DNA of 64,000 bases from Phoronis australis. Taxonomy: Eukaryota > Phoronida > Phoronidae. A program made the translations under genes and the position numbers. Below the pieces are notes generated by a model that did no database searches, was not told the DNA's origin, and saw only the letters and a list, made by a program, of their open reading frames with translations. Below, one piece after another: positions 47,609 to 58,797 of this stretch (position 1 is the first letter of the stretch; every line of letters begins with the position of its first letter). The stretch covers positions 1 through 64,000 of the forward strand of contig NMRA01000765.1 in the NCBI GenBank assembly GCA_002633005.1, read 5' to 3'.

Positions 47609-48445
47609 AAGTTATGGCACTAAAGTGACACAGGCCCCCCGCATGCTTCTTCGATACAATTTGTCATTTTCCATATGGCATTATAATGTACAATAGTTAA
47701 GCTTGAGAATCACTTTTGCCATCGAATCGCACCTTTGTCTTTTCTAACAAAATTTTAAGGAACTGGAACTGTTTTTCAATAAACTAAAACCATACGCCGG
47801 GCGTATATATTTCAGAAGATTTAAAACTTCTTTCCTCCGCAGACCATTCACCACTAACCTCATTACACGCCGTAGATTCAAACGATCAATCAGCAAATTT
47901 TAAAATATTTCTGACTAAAGTTTTAAAACTTGGACGAAACTAGTTTCCAGGCAACACAATTTTTAACCAGTCATATCACTCTTACCTTGAAAGACAGAAT
48001 GACTGAACAGCTTTCACTGCACTACAACTCAGAGTGAAGTTTGGCCTAGTCACTAAAGTGGAATGTTGCACGCTATTGTCAAATGCGAGCGCTATGAAAT
48101 TTTTGTAATACATAAGCTCTGTTTAATATAAACAGAGATCATGTACCAGGCGAGTGTCATGGTAAATAATCAGCGAGTGGCAAAGCGAACTGTTTCTTAG
48201 AGCAAAGTGTGCAATACAGTGAACAAGAGATGCGATGGAAAGGATTGCCAAGATATCAGTGACTATTCACATAGCCTCGGAGTTTTACGAGATAGCCTAA
48301 ACATTTCAATTTATTCCAAAATATGATTCACCAGCGAAATTTGATGCAGAAGCTGATTTAACTGTATGTACATGATAACCTTACGCCGAAACGGACAAAC
48401 TTTGTATCAAATGGGCATCAGGGCCCTGGGCTGCATAAAACAATA

Positions 48446-48694
48446 ACAAGAGCAACGCGGAGCGTTGAAATGCGCCCACAATTGCACCGCATACGGTATC
48501 CTTCTAGGGTTGTTTATTGGTACCATAAAGTGGCCAGTAGAGGGCATACTTTGCAAAATGGAAAGGCATGGTCATTGTCTCCTCAATAGGCTAGGGGCAA
48601 AATGTGAGTAATCTTCATAATACAAGCACATCCTATACACCAGTTGCTTAAAGCACCACAGAAACATAGAATTAAAAACAAATTTACCAACATA
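48446..48694 (+). repeat. Monomer-family head fragment (block 5)
   Basis: Begins caagagcaacgcggagcgtt and is almost identical to 39568-39830, including the tail piece gcttaaagc...accaacat. It carries one core, tggccagtagagggca. It ends at the single N. Confidence 0.8.
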
Positions 48695-48695
48695 N
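48695..48695. other. Single N, assembly join
   Basis: One undetermined base exactly where the monomer-family fragment meets the second copy of the duplicated intron. Confidence 0.95.
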
Positions 48696-49157
48696 CAGTG
48701 GCATGCTTCACTACAGCAGTGCTATCACTGAAGAGGCCACCCTCATTTTAAATATCACAATCATAAATAAAAACTACAACATAACACTATTTGATCGCGA
48801 TGGACCGACCCGAGTGGCCTCACCCGGCACTACGGTCTGTCAAAATTGCCCAGCAAACCGCAAGCTTTTGACATGTGAGTCACGCCCGCACACATCAGCC
48901 AATGGCATTAAGATAAAAATAGTCTAACAACACAAGACATTCGTTTTCACTTTGTAGCTCTTTTGAGAGATTTTAATAAATAACACACCTGAGACCTCCA
49001 TAAAATCTGATGACACATGACTGGTCATGTATATTGACGAAGTTTACGCAGAGATCGCTAAGTTCAACCGATTTAATTTAATAACTATTACAGTACTACG
49101 CTTGTAAAGCGGTTCCCTTTGTTCCTAAAATTTTCTGTTAAAAATACAGGTTACAGT

Positions 49158-50690
49158 CAGTGATAATTTTCAACTAAATATACACAAACTTTCACCTATG
49201 AAGTGCATAAGCTTGAGTTGAATTTTCGCGAAAATATCAAATTGCATGAACATGACTGTGTGAATCTACAGCAATCTATTTCATGCAATACCACGCAGCT
49301 GAGAGATCTGTTTATGAGCTGGACAACGTGGCTGCAGACTTATTAATAATATTAGAGTAAATTAAGATGCTTTGGAGTTTCAAAATTAGAACGATGAAAG
49401 TGGGTAATTTGATTGCATGTGTAAAAAATATAACAAAATTACTGTTATATTTTTTTAGTAATAATTAAATTTGCATCAGCCAGTAGCCCTCTAAGTTATG
49501 TCTCTAGTTCTTAAAACGACTAATTTATTTTAAATGGTTTGCATGGGTCGCTGGCATTTGATGATTGCCACCTTTTTAAGAGACACATCTTACGTGATTT
49601 GTCTCCAATTAAATGGCTTTCGCTCTGAACGCACTCTCCATGGTCATGCATTCTTTCGTTGTTGAAGCATCCCAACTTTGGCTACCAAAATCAGTTTTTC
49701 ACAACAAAATATTTTTATTTTGAAGAGTTTGCAATTCAAAGCTCCACGCTAATTCACCAAAAGTAGTTCCACTAACAGTCCAAACATTATGTTTATTGCC
49801 CATACAGCACCAGTGAGTAATAGTCCTATTCAAATCTGTGGTTTTTGAGATATCTAGTAGACACAGACAAAATGATGACAACATGCAACCACAAACACAC
49901 GCATGCATGCACACGTGTGTGGGTGCATAAAAATGTAAAAACACAATGAGTATTCTGCATGCAGGACAGTCTAATGGTGACTTACGACTGGTCATTAGTT
50001 TGATGCCTACTAGTCTCCATTAAGATATTTGTCAAAATAATGATATCTAAGCCAAACAGGCCCCTTTGGTACATCAAGCTTAAAAACATATATATGTTCC
50101 AAGATGGTATATACCATGTCGTCAAGGCAATGCGACACGTGATAAGGTAATGTCATTGTTGCGATCCAATAACAGTATACACTATACAACTATTCTGGAA
50201 GAATAAAACAATCCCACTGTTTAAGCTGTCATGTTGAATTATTCACTGATTTGAGTTGAGGAATAAAAACACTTAGCACACTAGTCTAATACTGGATTGC
50301 TATCAAATAGACAGGCAAGTCAAATCGCAGGCAATACATTCACACGTCATTTTCAAATTAACACTTATAGGGTAGGCCAAATTTAGTAAATTCACAACGA
50401 TTTTTCTTGAATGGCCTTGAGGTTCTTGTTGGTAACAAAAATAGAACCCTATCAAGGCAAGGAAAATTAGGAGACCGATCTTGTAAGAGCAAAAAGCTTA
50501 TTTTAAAAGTAGATTTTAATTCCATTTTACCCAACTAAACAGGAGGAGATGCAGCCGTAAACATCGAAAAAATGAATTAAAATTCAGAATTTCTATGTTT
50601 CTGTTGTCAAAGAAAACCTTAATTTTTGCAATATTTAAGAATCCCTTGTTACAGTTTTTGTGGGTTGAGATTTCCCAGTTCAGTGACAGA
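49158..50690. other. Intron segment present only in duplication unit 2
   Basis: Shows faint similarity to 54370-55200 (for example the caatgtcattgtt stretch and ttggtaacaaaaat), so it is probably ancestral intron lost from unit 1, not a new insertion. No exon recognised. Confidence 0.45.
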
Positions 50691-50748
50691 TTTATCTGTT
50701 ATTAACTTTTGTACGCAGTATGAATGGACGAAGTATAATCATACTTAC

Positions 50749-50784
50749 ATCTGGTGTTGTTGACGGTACTGTTTGTAGCTGTGC
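50749..50784 (-). CDS. Gene 2 stalk mini-exon 3
   Basis: A 36-bp phase 0-0 exon with acceptor ttaatcag and donor gtaagt. It reads AQLQTVPSTTPD. It is a duplicate of mini-exon 4 lacking two codons (TV), an in-frame length change within a tandem exon copy. Confidence 0.6.
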
Positions 50785-51819
50785 CTGATTAAATGAAATC
50801 TAATTAACGGCCTGAAGACATAAAATGCGAGACCAAATACACTGCACTAGGAAGTCAAAAGGGTGGGGTATGTTTCACAAAAATGTCAAACTGAAATTTT
50901 TACATAGCCCAGTTTAAATAGTGACTTACAACTGGTCATTAAGTTTCAGATTTTATATATCTCTTTAGATTTTGTGAAAAAACAGGGCAAAGTTATGGCA
51001 CTAAAGTGACACAGGCCCCCCGCATGCTCCTTCGATACAATTTGTCATTTTCCATATGGCATTATAATGTAAAATAGTTAAGCTTGAGAATCACTTTTGC
51101 CACCGAATCGGACCTTTGTCTTTTCTAACAAAATTTTAAGGAACTGTTTTTCAATAAACTAAAACCATACGCCGGGCGTATATATTTCAGAAGATTTAAA
51201 ACTTCTTTCCTCCGCAGACCATTCACCACTAACCTCATTACACGCCGTAGATTCAAACGATCAATCAGCAAATTTTAAAAAATTTCTGACTAAAGTTTTA
51301 AAACTTGGAGGAAACTAGTTTCCAGGCAACACAATTTTTAACCAGTCATATCATTCTTCCCTTGAAAGACAGAATGACTTTACAGCTTTCACTGCACTAC
51401 AACTCAGAGTGAAGTTTGGCCTAGTCACTAAAGTGAAATGTTGCACGCTATTGTCAAATGCGAGCGCTATGAAATTTTTGTGATACATAAGCTCTGTTTA
51501 ATATAAACAGAGATCATGTACCAGGCGAGTGTCACGGTAAATAATCAGCAAGTGGCAAAGCGAACTGTTTCTTAGAGCAAAGTGTGCAATACAGTGAACG
51601 AGAGATGCGATGGAAAGGATTGCCAAGATATCAGTCACTATTCACATAGCCTCGCAGTTTTACGAGATAGCCTAAACATTTCAATTTATTCCAAAATATG
51701 ATTCACCAGCGAAATTTCAGTGATGCAGAAGCTGATTTAACTGTACGTACATGATAACCTTACGCCGAAACGGACAAACTTTGTATCAAATGGGCATCAG
51801 GGCCCTGGGCTGCATAAAA

Positions 51820-52104
51820 CAATAAAAATACATTGCACAATGCCACACTAGTTATGAACTAGGCAGTGTCAGACACAATAAAAATACATTGCACAATGCC
51901 ACACTAGTTATGAACTAGACAGTGTCAGACACAATAAAAATACATTGCACAATGCCACACTAGTTATGAACTAGGCAGTGTCAAACACAATAAAAATACA
52001 TTGCACAATGCCACACTAGTTATGAACTAGGCAGTGTCAAACACAATAAAAATACATTGCACAATGCCACACACATAAGTTATGAACTAGGCAGTGTCAA
52101 ACAG
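51820..52104. repeat. Minisatellite, 56-bp unit, five copies
   Basis: The unit runs from caataaaaatacattgcac to cagtgtcagaca. Each unit contains the hairpin ctagtt-atg-aactag. Copies 1-2 have gtcagaca, copies 3-5 gtcaaaca; the last has a small insertion. It lies in the intron right of the duplicated unit. Confidence 0.92.
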
Positions 52105-52280
52105 AATAAAGCAATGTCACTGATGTTATCAGTGCAACATGTAAAACTTTGAAGCAATTCATTTTTCTAAACATTAATTTACCGGCAATAATATCCAACT
52201 GGAAATTGAGATTTCCTCATTCAGTTACAGGTTTATCTTTTATATGTTGCATGATATGGATGAATTATAATCATACTTAC

Positions 52281-52322
52281 CACTGTTGTTGTTGTTGATG
52301 AGGGTGAAGTTCGTTGCTCTGC
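52281..52322 (-). CDS. Gene 2 stalk mini-exon 2
   Basis: A 42-bp phase 0-0 exon, donor gtaagt, acceptor tattaatag. It reads AEQRTSPSSTTTTV, with ten of fourteen residues Thr, Ser or Pro. It keeps the A-x-x-x-T-x-P-S-(S/T)-T frame of mini-exons 3 and 4. Confidence 0.6.
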
Positions 52323-52661
52323 CTATTAATAAAACAAAGTTCAATAAACAGCTTGAAGACACAAAATATGAGATCCAAAAAAACTGCAATTGAAAGGAAA
52401 CACAATGGGGATCTGTTTCCCTAAAATGTCAAAGCTTCATAAATCTTTTTGCACAGCCTTAAGTCTATGACTGGTCATAGTTTTGGCATTTATGTATGTT
52501 TAGAGAACAAGCACTGTAAAGCTATGACATTTAAATGAAACAGCTCCGGTGCCCAGTTGCATAAAGCAGTCCCAAATAGTGACTCAACAAAGCTGTCTAA
52601 ATCAATTGCGTATTTGTATCTTTTTTACTCAAAGTTGACATTTTCTAATAATATATTTAAC

Positions 52662-53946
52662 AAGAGCAACACGGAGCATTGAAATGCGCACACGAATGCA
52701 TTGCAAATGGTGTGCTTTTAGGGTGTTTTATTTGTATTATAAAAATGGCCACTATATGGCGCAAAAACGTACAATCCATCCAAAAACAGGAACGTGCCAT
52801 ATTTCTTAAAAATCTGTCAAGGAACTTCAGAGAAAAGAAGGAAAACAAAATAAAATGAAATTGCCACTAGTGGGCACAGTGTCCCTTGGATCCGCCTGAA
52901 AGTCGTTGTCGTCTGTTGCTATCTTTATATAAATACACTAAATTTAGTAAAGATCCTGTGGTAGGTTTAGGAGATACAACTAAGGGTGCAAAACAAAACT
53001 ACCACTAGGAGGCGCCACAGTAGTAAGTCACCATCATCAAAGGTCGTTTTTACACTGAGAACATATATGCCAATTTTCAAATGATTTGGTTGATAGAGGG
53101 GTGGACACCAAAAACAAGACTTGAAAACAGCGAAAATGACCACTAGGTGGTGCAACTTGAAATAACTCGATTCCATCCAAAAACAGGAAGATAGCGTCAC
53201 CACACGAATAGATGACTATATTTAAAATTTTATGAAAATCTGTAGAGGACCATTGAAGATACTGAGTTAAACATAAAAAAACTAAAATTTCCACAAGGGA
53301 GGACACTGGCAGTCGGATCTGTCCAAAAGTCGTAGACATCCATTGTTAACATCATATATACTTACTAAATTTCGTAAAGATCCTGCGAACGGTTTAGGAG
53401 ATACAGCCATAGGCACAAAAAACAAAACTGCCACTAGGAGGTGCCACAGTAGTCGAAATCGTCGGAAAATCATCGTCAACTGTCCTTTTCATAGTAAGCA
53501 CATCCATATTAATTTTCAAAATCATCCTTTGAGTGGTTTGATTGATAGAGGGTAGACGCAAAAAACCAGACTCGAAAACAGTAAAAATGGCCATTAGGTG
53601 GCACAAACTAAGTCGAATCCATCTGAAAACTGGAGGATAGCGTCATCTCACTAATAGGTGCCTACATACTAAATTTCATAAAAATCTGTTCAGGACTTTT
53701 GAACATACAAAAGTAAGCGTAAAAAACTAAAATTGCCACTAGGGAAAACACCGGTAGTCAGATCCGTCCGAAAGTTCGCTCATGCCGTCCCACGCATGAA
53801 CGGAACATATGTGCCAAATTTCATGAACGTATGTCAAAAGCTTTTGGAGATACAGCAGCGAATGCCGGACGGACGCCGTCCGGACGGACAGACGGAGATG
53901 ATGGCATAATGCGTCCACATAATATATAAATATGTGGGCACATCAA
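52662..53946 (+). repeat. Monomer repeat block 6, complete element
   Basis: Head caagagcaacacggagcatt near 52662, about seven monomers with cores near 52748, 52863, 53000, 53138, 53428, 53588 and 53726, and a complete tail at about 53870-53946 (gacagacggagatgatggca, then atataaatatgtgggca). It is the clearest full-length element of the family, about 1.3 kb from head to tail. Confidence 0.82.
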
Positions 53947-54781
53947 AACTAATCCCTGAATTTAGTGAAAATATGAATAGGGACTTGAATTAGAGGAGTT
54001 GCATGAAAAGATCCCATTTATTTTCAAAAAAAAAATTGAGAATTCAACAATGAGTTTACTCTTGATTTGCATCAAAGTCAAAAACTGACTAAGTAACGAA
54101 ACTAAAAACAGTATATGAGAAAAAACAGTCGATGTTTTCATAAGTCCATAAATATGTACTAGATTTAGGGAATATAATTGAATGTATAATGAGCACCCAT
54201 TTGGGATTGTTTCATGCAACCAGGCAATGGGCTACATAAAATATTTAGAACCATAAAAACATATTCTATAACACGCATTATTTTTAAAGGCAACGTGGCA
54301 AGTGAAAAAACAATGTCCTTTAAAAACACAACCAAACTCGTCAATGCTAGAATTACTGCTGTTTGAACGTGCATCACGGGCAATGTGAAGACAATGTCCT
54401 TTTCAAATTGATACTTTTAGGGCAAACCTAATAGACTCAGAAATGTTTTATTGAATAGTTTTAAAGCTGTTTTGGTAACAGAAACTGCATGATATGGAAT
54501 ATTACGAGTCCAGTTATATGGGAGTAAAAAGCACAATTTGATTTCTAATTTGTTATTAGCCAGCTAAACAATGTGCAATGCAGCTGTATATATGGCAATA
54601 ATGAATTCACCAGTTCCATGCTTCTGTTGACAAGGAAATTTAATACAATACCTTGCTGCTCCTTGTTTTGTAAAGTCCTCATTTATTGGCAATAGAACCC
54701 AAGTGTGGATCAAAACTTCATTCAATTACAGATTTATTTCTTCTATGCTGTGCGGTATTTATGAATTTTAATCTTAATTAC
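53947..54781. other. Intron of gene 2
   Basis: Frames at 53962-54383 have no support. Part (54370-54490) is a diverged copy of 50310-50450. Confidence 0.45.
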
Positions 54782-54811
54782 ATGCAGTGTTGTTGAAGTT
54801 GTGGCATGCTG
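54782..54811 (-). CDS. Gene 2 stalk mini-exon 1
   Basis: A 30-bp phase 0-0 exon, acceptor ttgcccag, donor gtaatt. It reads QHATTSTTLH. It is the shortest and most diverged of the six. Flanking intron (54950-55050) is similar to DNA beside the other mini-exons (ttttggcattta and gttatgtcatttaa motifs), which supports a common origin. Confidence 0.5.
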
Positions 54812-55739
54812 CTGGGCAAAATTTAATTGAAACAGCCCAAAAAGACAAATTCTAACAACAAATACAAAGCAAATTACAACTTGGAAGGTAAAAGGGAAAG
54901 GCCGTGTTTCACAAATTGAAATTTCAAAACTTTATGACTTTTAATACAGGCAAGTTTAAACAGACTTATAATAGGTCACACTTTTGGCATTTACTAGACA
55001 ATGTCAATGATATTGTAAAGTTATGTCATTTAAGTGTAATAGGCCCCCATTAGCTGTATAAAACTGTAAAACATAATATTATGCAAGGTGCCATTGTAAA
55101 GGCAAAGTGACATGTGCTAATGCAATGTCATTGTTAGTATTCAACATTGGATAAAAGTTTTATACAGCCAGACCAAGAGGTACCAAACAATTTGCCCTAA
55201 ATTAAAGGAACACTTTCCCCGCTGCTTTAAGCTTTTAATGTAATCGAAGTGGTTTTTTGGATAATTCTTAAATTGTAGTATTTCTTTGACTAAAATGGCT
55301 CTAACTTATCTTTTTTTGTGAGGAATTGAAATTTCAGAAGCCAAATAGTTTGAGACATCACCAGTTTAATTCCTCAACATATCAATTATTATTAGCCAGA
55401 TCGAGTTTTATTGACATGAATTAGCCATTGCTGTTACAGTAATTACTCTACTCCATACAATGTGACCTTAGATCAGATTTCCTATTCATCTTCTTAAAGA
55501 CTGATAAAGTACAATGTGTCCCAGTCTTAGGTGGTTGCCAACACACTGAGGTATCAATAGGACACACTGTCTACGTCTCTGATGGTCACTGTAGTTAGAC
55601 TGTCCAGTCTCTATATATAGTCACTTAAACATCAAGATATCAGAAGGAATAGCATAAGGCTTCTAACCCATTGTTTATACCTAAGATTAGAATTAATAAG
55701 CATCAATTCAAATTCAACATAACTGGTAATTATACATAC
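54812..55739. other. Intron of gene 2
   Basis: Diverged copies of intron segments found beside the other mini-exons lie at about 54950-55200. No exon seen. Confidence 0.45.
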
Positions 55740-55948
55740 CAGTCCAGCCTGTGTGGTCAAACCACTAGAGGTGACCCCTGTGAGTCCAGAACGGAAGCTT
55801 CCATTGACCTTCAAGTATTGCTGGGTGTCAAGGGTCATGGGGCCGTAGTTGAGCTTCAGCCCTGCCCTGATGTCATTTTCCAGGTTAGTTATGGCAGAGC
55901 TCACGGAGACAGAGCTGCCGGACATCACAAACGTGAAAACAACACCTC
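55740..55948 (-). CDS. Gene 2 SEA-like half-module 2 (cleavage Ser replaced)
   Basis: A 209-bp exon, acceptor tgctcttgcag, phase 1 in, phase 0 out, donor gtatgt. With the split Gly codon it reads G-G-V-V-F-T-F, then SVSSAITNLENDI, YGPMTL, YLKVNGSF and SSGLTTQAGL. It has exactly the same length and phases as 59427-59635 and is about 65-70 percent identical by eye. The region from GGVVF through YLKV aligns with the C-terminal half of SEA domains (beta strand after the cleavage site, helix, then strand). The Ser that acts in SEA autoproteolysis (G|SVVV in family members) is Gly here, so self-cleavage should not occur. The SEA N-terminal half was not found, so the domain assignment is tentative. 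Confidence 0.7.
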
Positions 55949-56739
55949 CTGCAAGAGCAGGGAGAGACAGGTGAACAGACAGACAACTGACCTGCGAACC
56001 AATCAAGAGACAACGTCTTGTCAGAAGTTATTGAACCGGAGTGAATTTATTTCTTATGTTAATTCTTAATCTAATTAGCATATATATAGAACAGCATGGC
56101 CTGTACTTTTCAGTTGTCACATCCGCATCTGGTAAAAATTTGAAAAAAGCAGCAATAAAGTAAAAATATTGAAAAATAAGTAAAATGTCAAATTTGGCAA
56201 TCTTACGTTTTTGTGCAAAGTAACGGTCTGAAGAATGACTTTACTCTTACATGGCTTCAAGGCTTGGGAACAACTGGCAATATGGTAGTCCTTCAGCAAA
56301 CGCATGGTAAGTTTGCATCACGTTGCAGGCTATTTTCTGCACTGATGGCACCAGGAAAAATAAACTAGGAAGACATACAGCAAAAACTTGCTCGCTTTCA
56401 AAATGGAGAGGCACACAATACCCAAAAAAGGAAACCACTGTAAAGCAGTCATAACTGCTACAGATAAAGCTGATATTTTGCAAAGGGTGTGGTTCACACA
56501 CCAAAGGCCTTTGAAATTGACATATGATGTCAAGGAAAGTATTGATCTTTATGAGCCTTGCTCTTAGTCATACAACTGTAACAATTAGCCTATATAAGTA
56601 AACATAGCTCAACAAAGGAGAATCACAAATGAAGAGATTTGGTGAAAAACTGGGCATGAGAAGGTAGAGACTCAGATAAAGCGGTGAAAATGCATTACGG
56701 TGTTCTGTCATTTGGTAACGTTTCCAGACGTTAGGGGTG
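55949..56739. repeat. Intron segment duplicated with the SEA exon
   Basis: The DNA right of SEA exon 2 (to about 56520) matches the DNA right of SEA exon 1: 59640-59891, then, after the 3-kb insertion, 62956-63190. Shared phrases include ttgctcgctttcaaaatgga and gaaaccac-gtaaagcag-cata. Exon and at least 600 bp of intron were therefore duplicated together. Frames on the minus strand here are shadows. Confidence 0.72.
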
Positions 56740-57230
56740 CTGAACGTGCGATAACATCTGGCTTTTTTGTTAACTGCCCAGATCAATCTTTTGTCCCGCA
56801 CGATAACAAGCAGGCCAATTATCTCCCAGGCTTCAAAGGAAACGTAATTTGTGGTTGCACGCTACTACCGAAAGCGTATGAACACAGTCAAACCCAGTGC
56901 GTCCGTTTGGGCAGAATAGATTGTCTTAACTTCTGTTTTAGATGGGAGATTTTGGTGATTAACGGAACATGATCAGCATTTGACGTGGAATTCAGAAATG
57001 CTATTGGTTTAAGCTCAAATATGTTATAACTTAACTTTCATTTTTATCAGCCCAGCCCAGTCAGTCTAGATACGATCTGATCAGAGATTAGAGCAATTAC
57101 CGAACAAAAGAGAGCAGGCCCTTCAACCATAAATGCCACAATGGAGTTAACCAGTCGTGTAAGATATTGGCTACAGGGGTAAACTTCCCAACTTGTTGTT
57201 GGGCTATAGAATCGAACAAGTTGGGAGCAA
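56740..57230 (+). repeat. Dispersed repeat, second copy
   Basis: Inverted homologue of 43264-43800, with several stops. The two share tttttgttaactgcc and agtcaaacccagtgc, and end at a ccaacttgtt/aacaagttgg hairpin. Confidence 0.6.
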
Positions 57231-57486
57231 CGAGATGTCACCGCCATGGGAGATGGGTGGGACACACCCTCAGAAAAGCTGATGAAAGCATCACAAAACA
57301 GTGTCCTGGAACACACAGGGAAGTCGTCGACGAGGCAGACCAGTCCAAACGTGGAGGAGGACAATGGAAGCCGAACTACGTGAAACCGGATACAACATGC
57401 AGCAAATAAGACAGATGGTGAAAAACAGGATTCGATGGCATTCGGTCACAGAGGCCCTATCCACCACGGGGTGGCAAGGGTTTTAA
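57150..57486 (+). mobile_element. LINE 3' fragment (reverse-transcriptase C-terminus)
   Basis: Two overlapping plus-strand frames join by one frameshift near 57300. The first has HGRWVGHTLRKADESITKQ; the second has GSRRRGRPVQTWRRTMEAEL and NRIRWHSVTEAL. This is the conserved C-terminal tail of a widespread group of non-LTR retrotransposon polyproteins (trimmed pattern WxGHxLR..., GRPxxTWRR, W...AL). Only the tail remains, ending at a stop near 57486. Inactive. Confidence 0.75.
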
Positions 57487-58462
57487 GTCAAGTAAGTCAG
57501 CTCAAAAAAGGGTTCATGGTTCTGGCTGAGTAGATAATTATTTTATTACCCCTATGGGGTTGAACAGCAAAACCCTGAATGCACTTTTGGTGACAACGCA
57601 GCTTGGGATTACGACATCACAGTTCAAATATTTTTTGTTCATGTTATTTTAGAACTTGGTTTTTGAGTGTCATTTCAACTTTGAGGAAATATAGAACATA
57701 GGGTGTTATGACCAAAAATGCTGTAAAGTGCTTATTTATCGGTGCCATGTTTTGAAGCTTTCAGGGTAGATGTGCATAGTTCATATTGTTTTATATTTTA
57801 CAATTCCAATTATCATGTTGAGGTAGGTATTTTCCAGGTACAGCATTTCAAGTGAAAATAGTTTGAAATTTTTGTATTCGGCCACCTTCATCACGTCTGA
57901 CTTTTAACTCGGATCCTGAATCACAAACATTTTGTAGTCCAGTCAATTAAACACTGACATTGGACAGATTACAGGCCATTGCATCAATTGAATTTGACAC
58001 AAAGCTATCAACACAAATTTACAAAAAAAAAACAAGAAATCAAACAATATACTTTTGTTTGGTATTTGGTGAAACTGAGCCGTACTGCTGTATGATAGTG
58101 TCATTAAAATGTGGTTCGTTATCTCCCATGAAATTGAGGACTAACTAGGTAAAGAACAGGTAGTACCCGACTTGCCAATCAGCGCATTTGTCAGGCATTA
58201 GTCATTGAAAGGCACTGCTGGCAGCGAACAATTCAACAAGTTTAAGTCAAACTACATAACTGTCAAGTTAGAAACTCGGTCAGTTCTAAATATCTGCATT
58301 TTGCTACACAATGTCAACGTATCTTATGTATTTGTTCCATTCAAAAGGCACAAGACCTATGAAGCATAGTCTAGCGTCTATGCATATGACAGTAATAATT
58401 GTAACTCAGTCAGCCAAACTAATTCCTTTAATTTTTAGGTCATTCATTTAACAGTCCCTCAC
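57487..58462. other. Intron of gene 2
   Basis: No exon or element recognised. Confidence 0.45.
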
Positions 58463-58532
58463 CTGTAGCTCCACCAAAGATTTCTTGCAGTCCTGGTGTT
58501 CTATCTCCACGGGGATATGGCTTATTTGGTCT
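58463..58532 (-). CDS. Gene 2 linker exon between the SEA-like halves
   Basis: A 70-bp exon, acceptor cattttgtag type, donor CAG|gtgagg, phase 0 in, phase 1 out. It reads RPNKPYPRGDRTPGLQEIFG followed by GAT and a split Gly. It fits exactly between SEA exon 1 (phase 0 out) and SEA exon 2 (phase 1 in). The RGD triplet is an integrin-binding motif in some extracellular proteins; here it is only noted. At 23 residues the exon is too short to supply the N-terminal half of a SEA domain. Confidence 0.6.
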
Positions 58533-58797
58533 CTACAAAACAGAAATTTCAAGGCATAATGACTCGCCTTCATGAAATACTAATTTTAGATTATAAGGTA
58601 CTAGTTTGGACTGATTACCCTCCTTGCATTGGACAATGTGTGTTTTTTTAAATCAATTACACTGTATTTCAATACCTCTGTTACTAAGGGTCTTGTTTTA
58701 ATTGCATTTTAAGTACTAAATGCAAGAAAACAATATTTTTCAAATATTCTAAATCATGGAAACATATCGATGTGCATGAGTAAGTTTTTGCAGACAC

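Larger units (their letters stand above)
46773..51820. repeat. Segmental duplication of an intron/mini-exon unit
   Basis: Unit 1 is 46773-48440. Unit 2 is 48697-49157 plus 50690-51820. The halves are nearly identical by eye. Unit 2 has an extra 1.5 kb (about 49158-50690) where unit 1 is continuous at ggttacagttattaac. Each unit contains one mini-exon (47283-47324 and 50749-50784). A 250-bp copy of a monomer-family head and the single N at 48695 separate the units, so the join may be an assembly seam. Confidence 0.8.
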
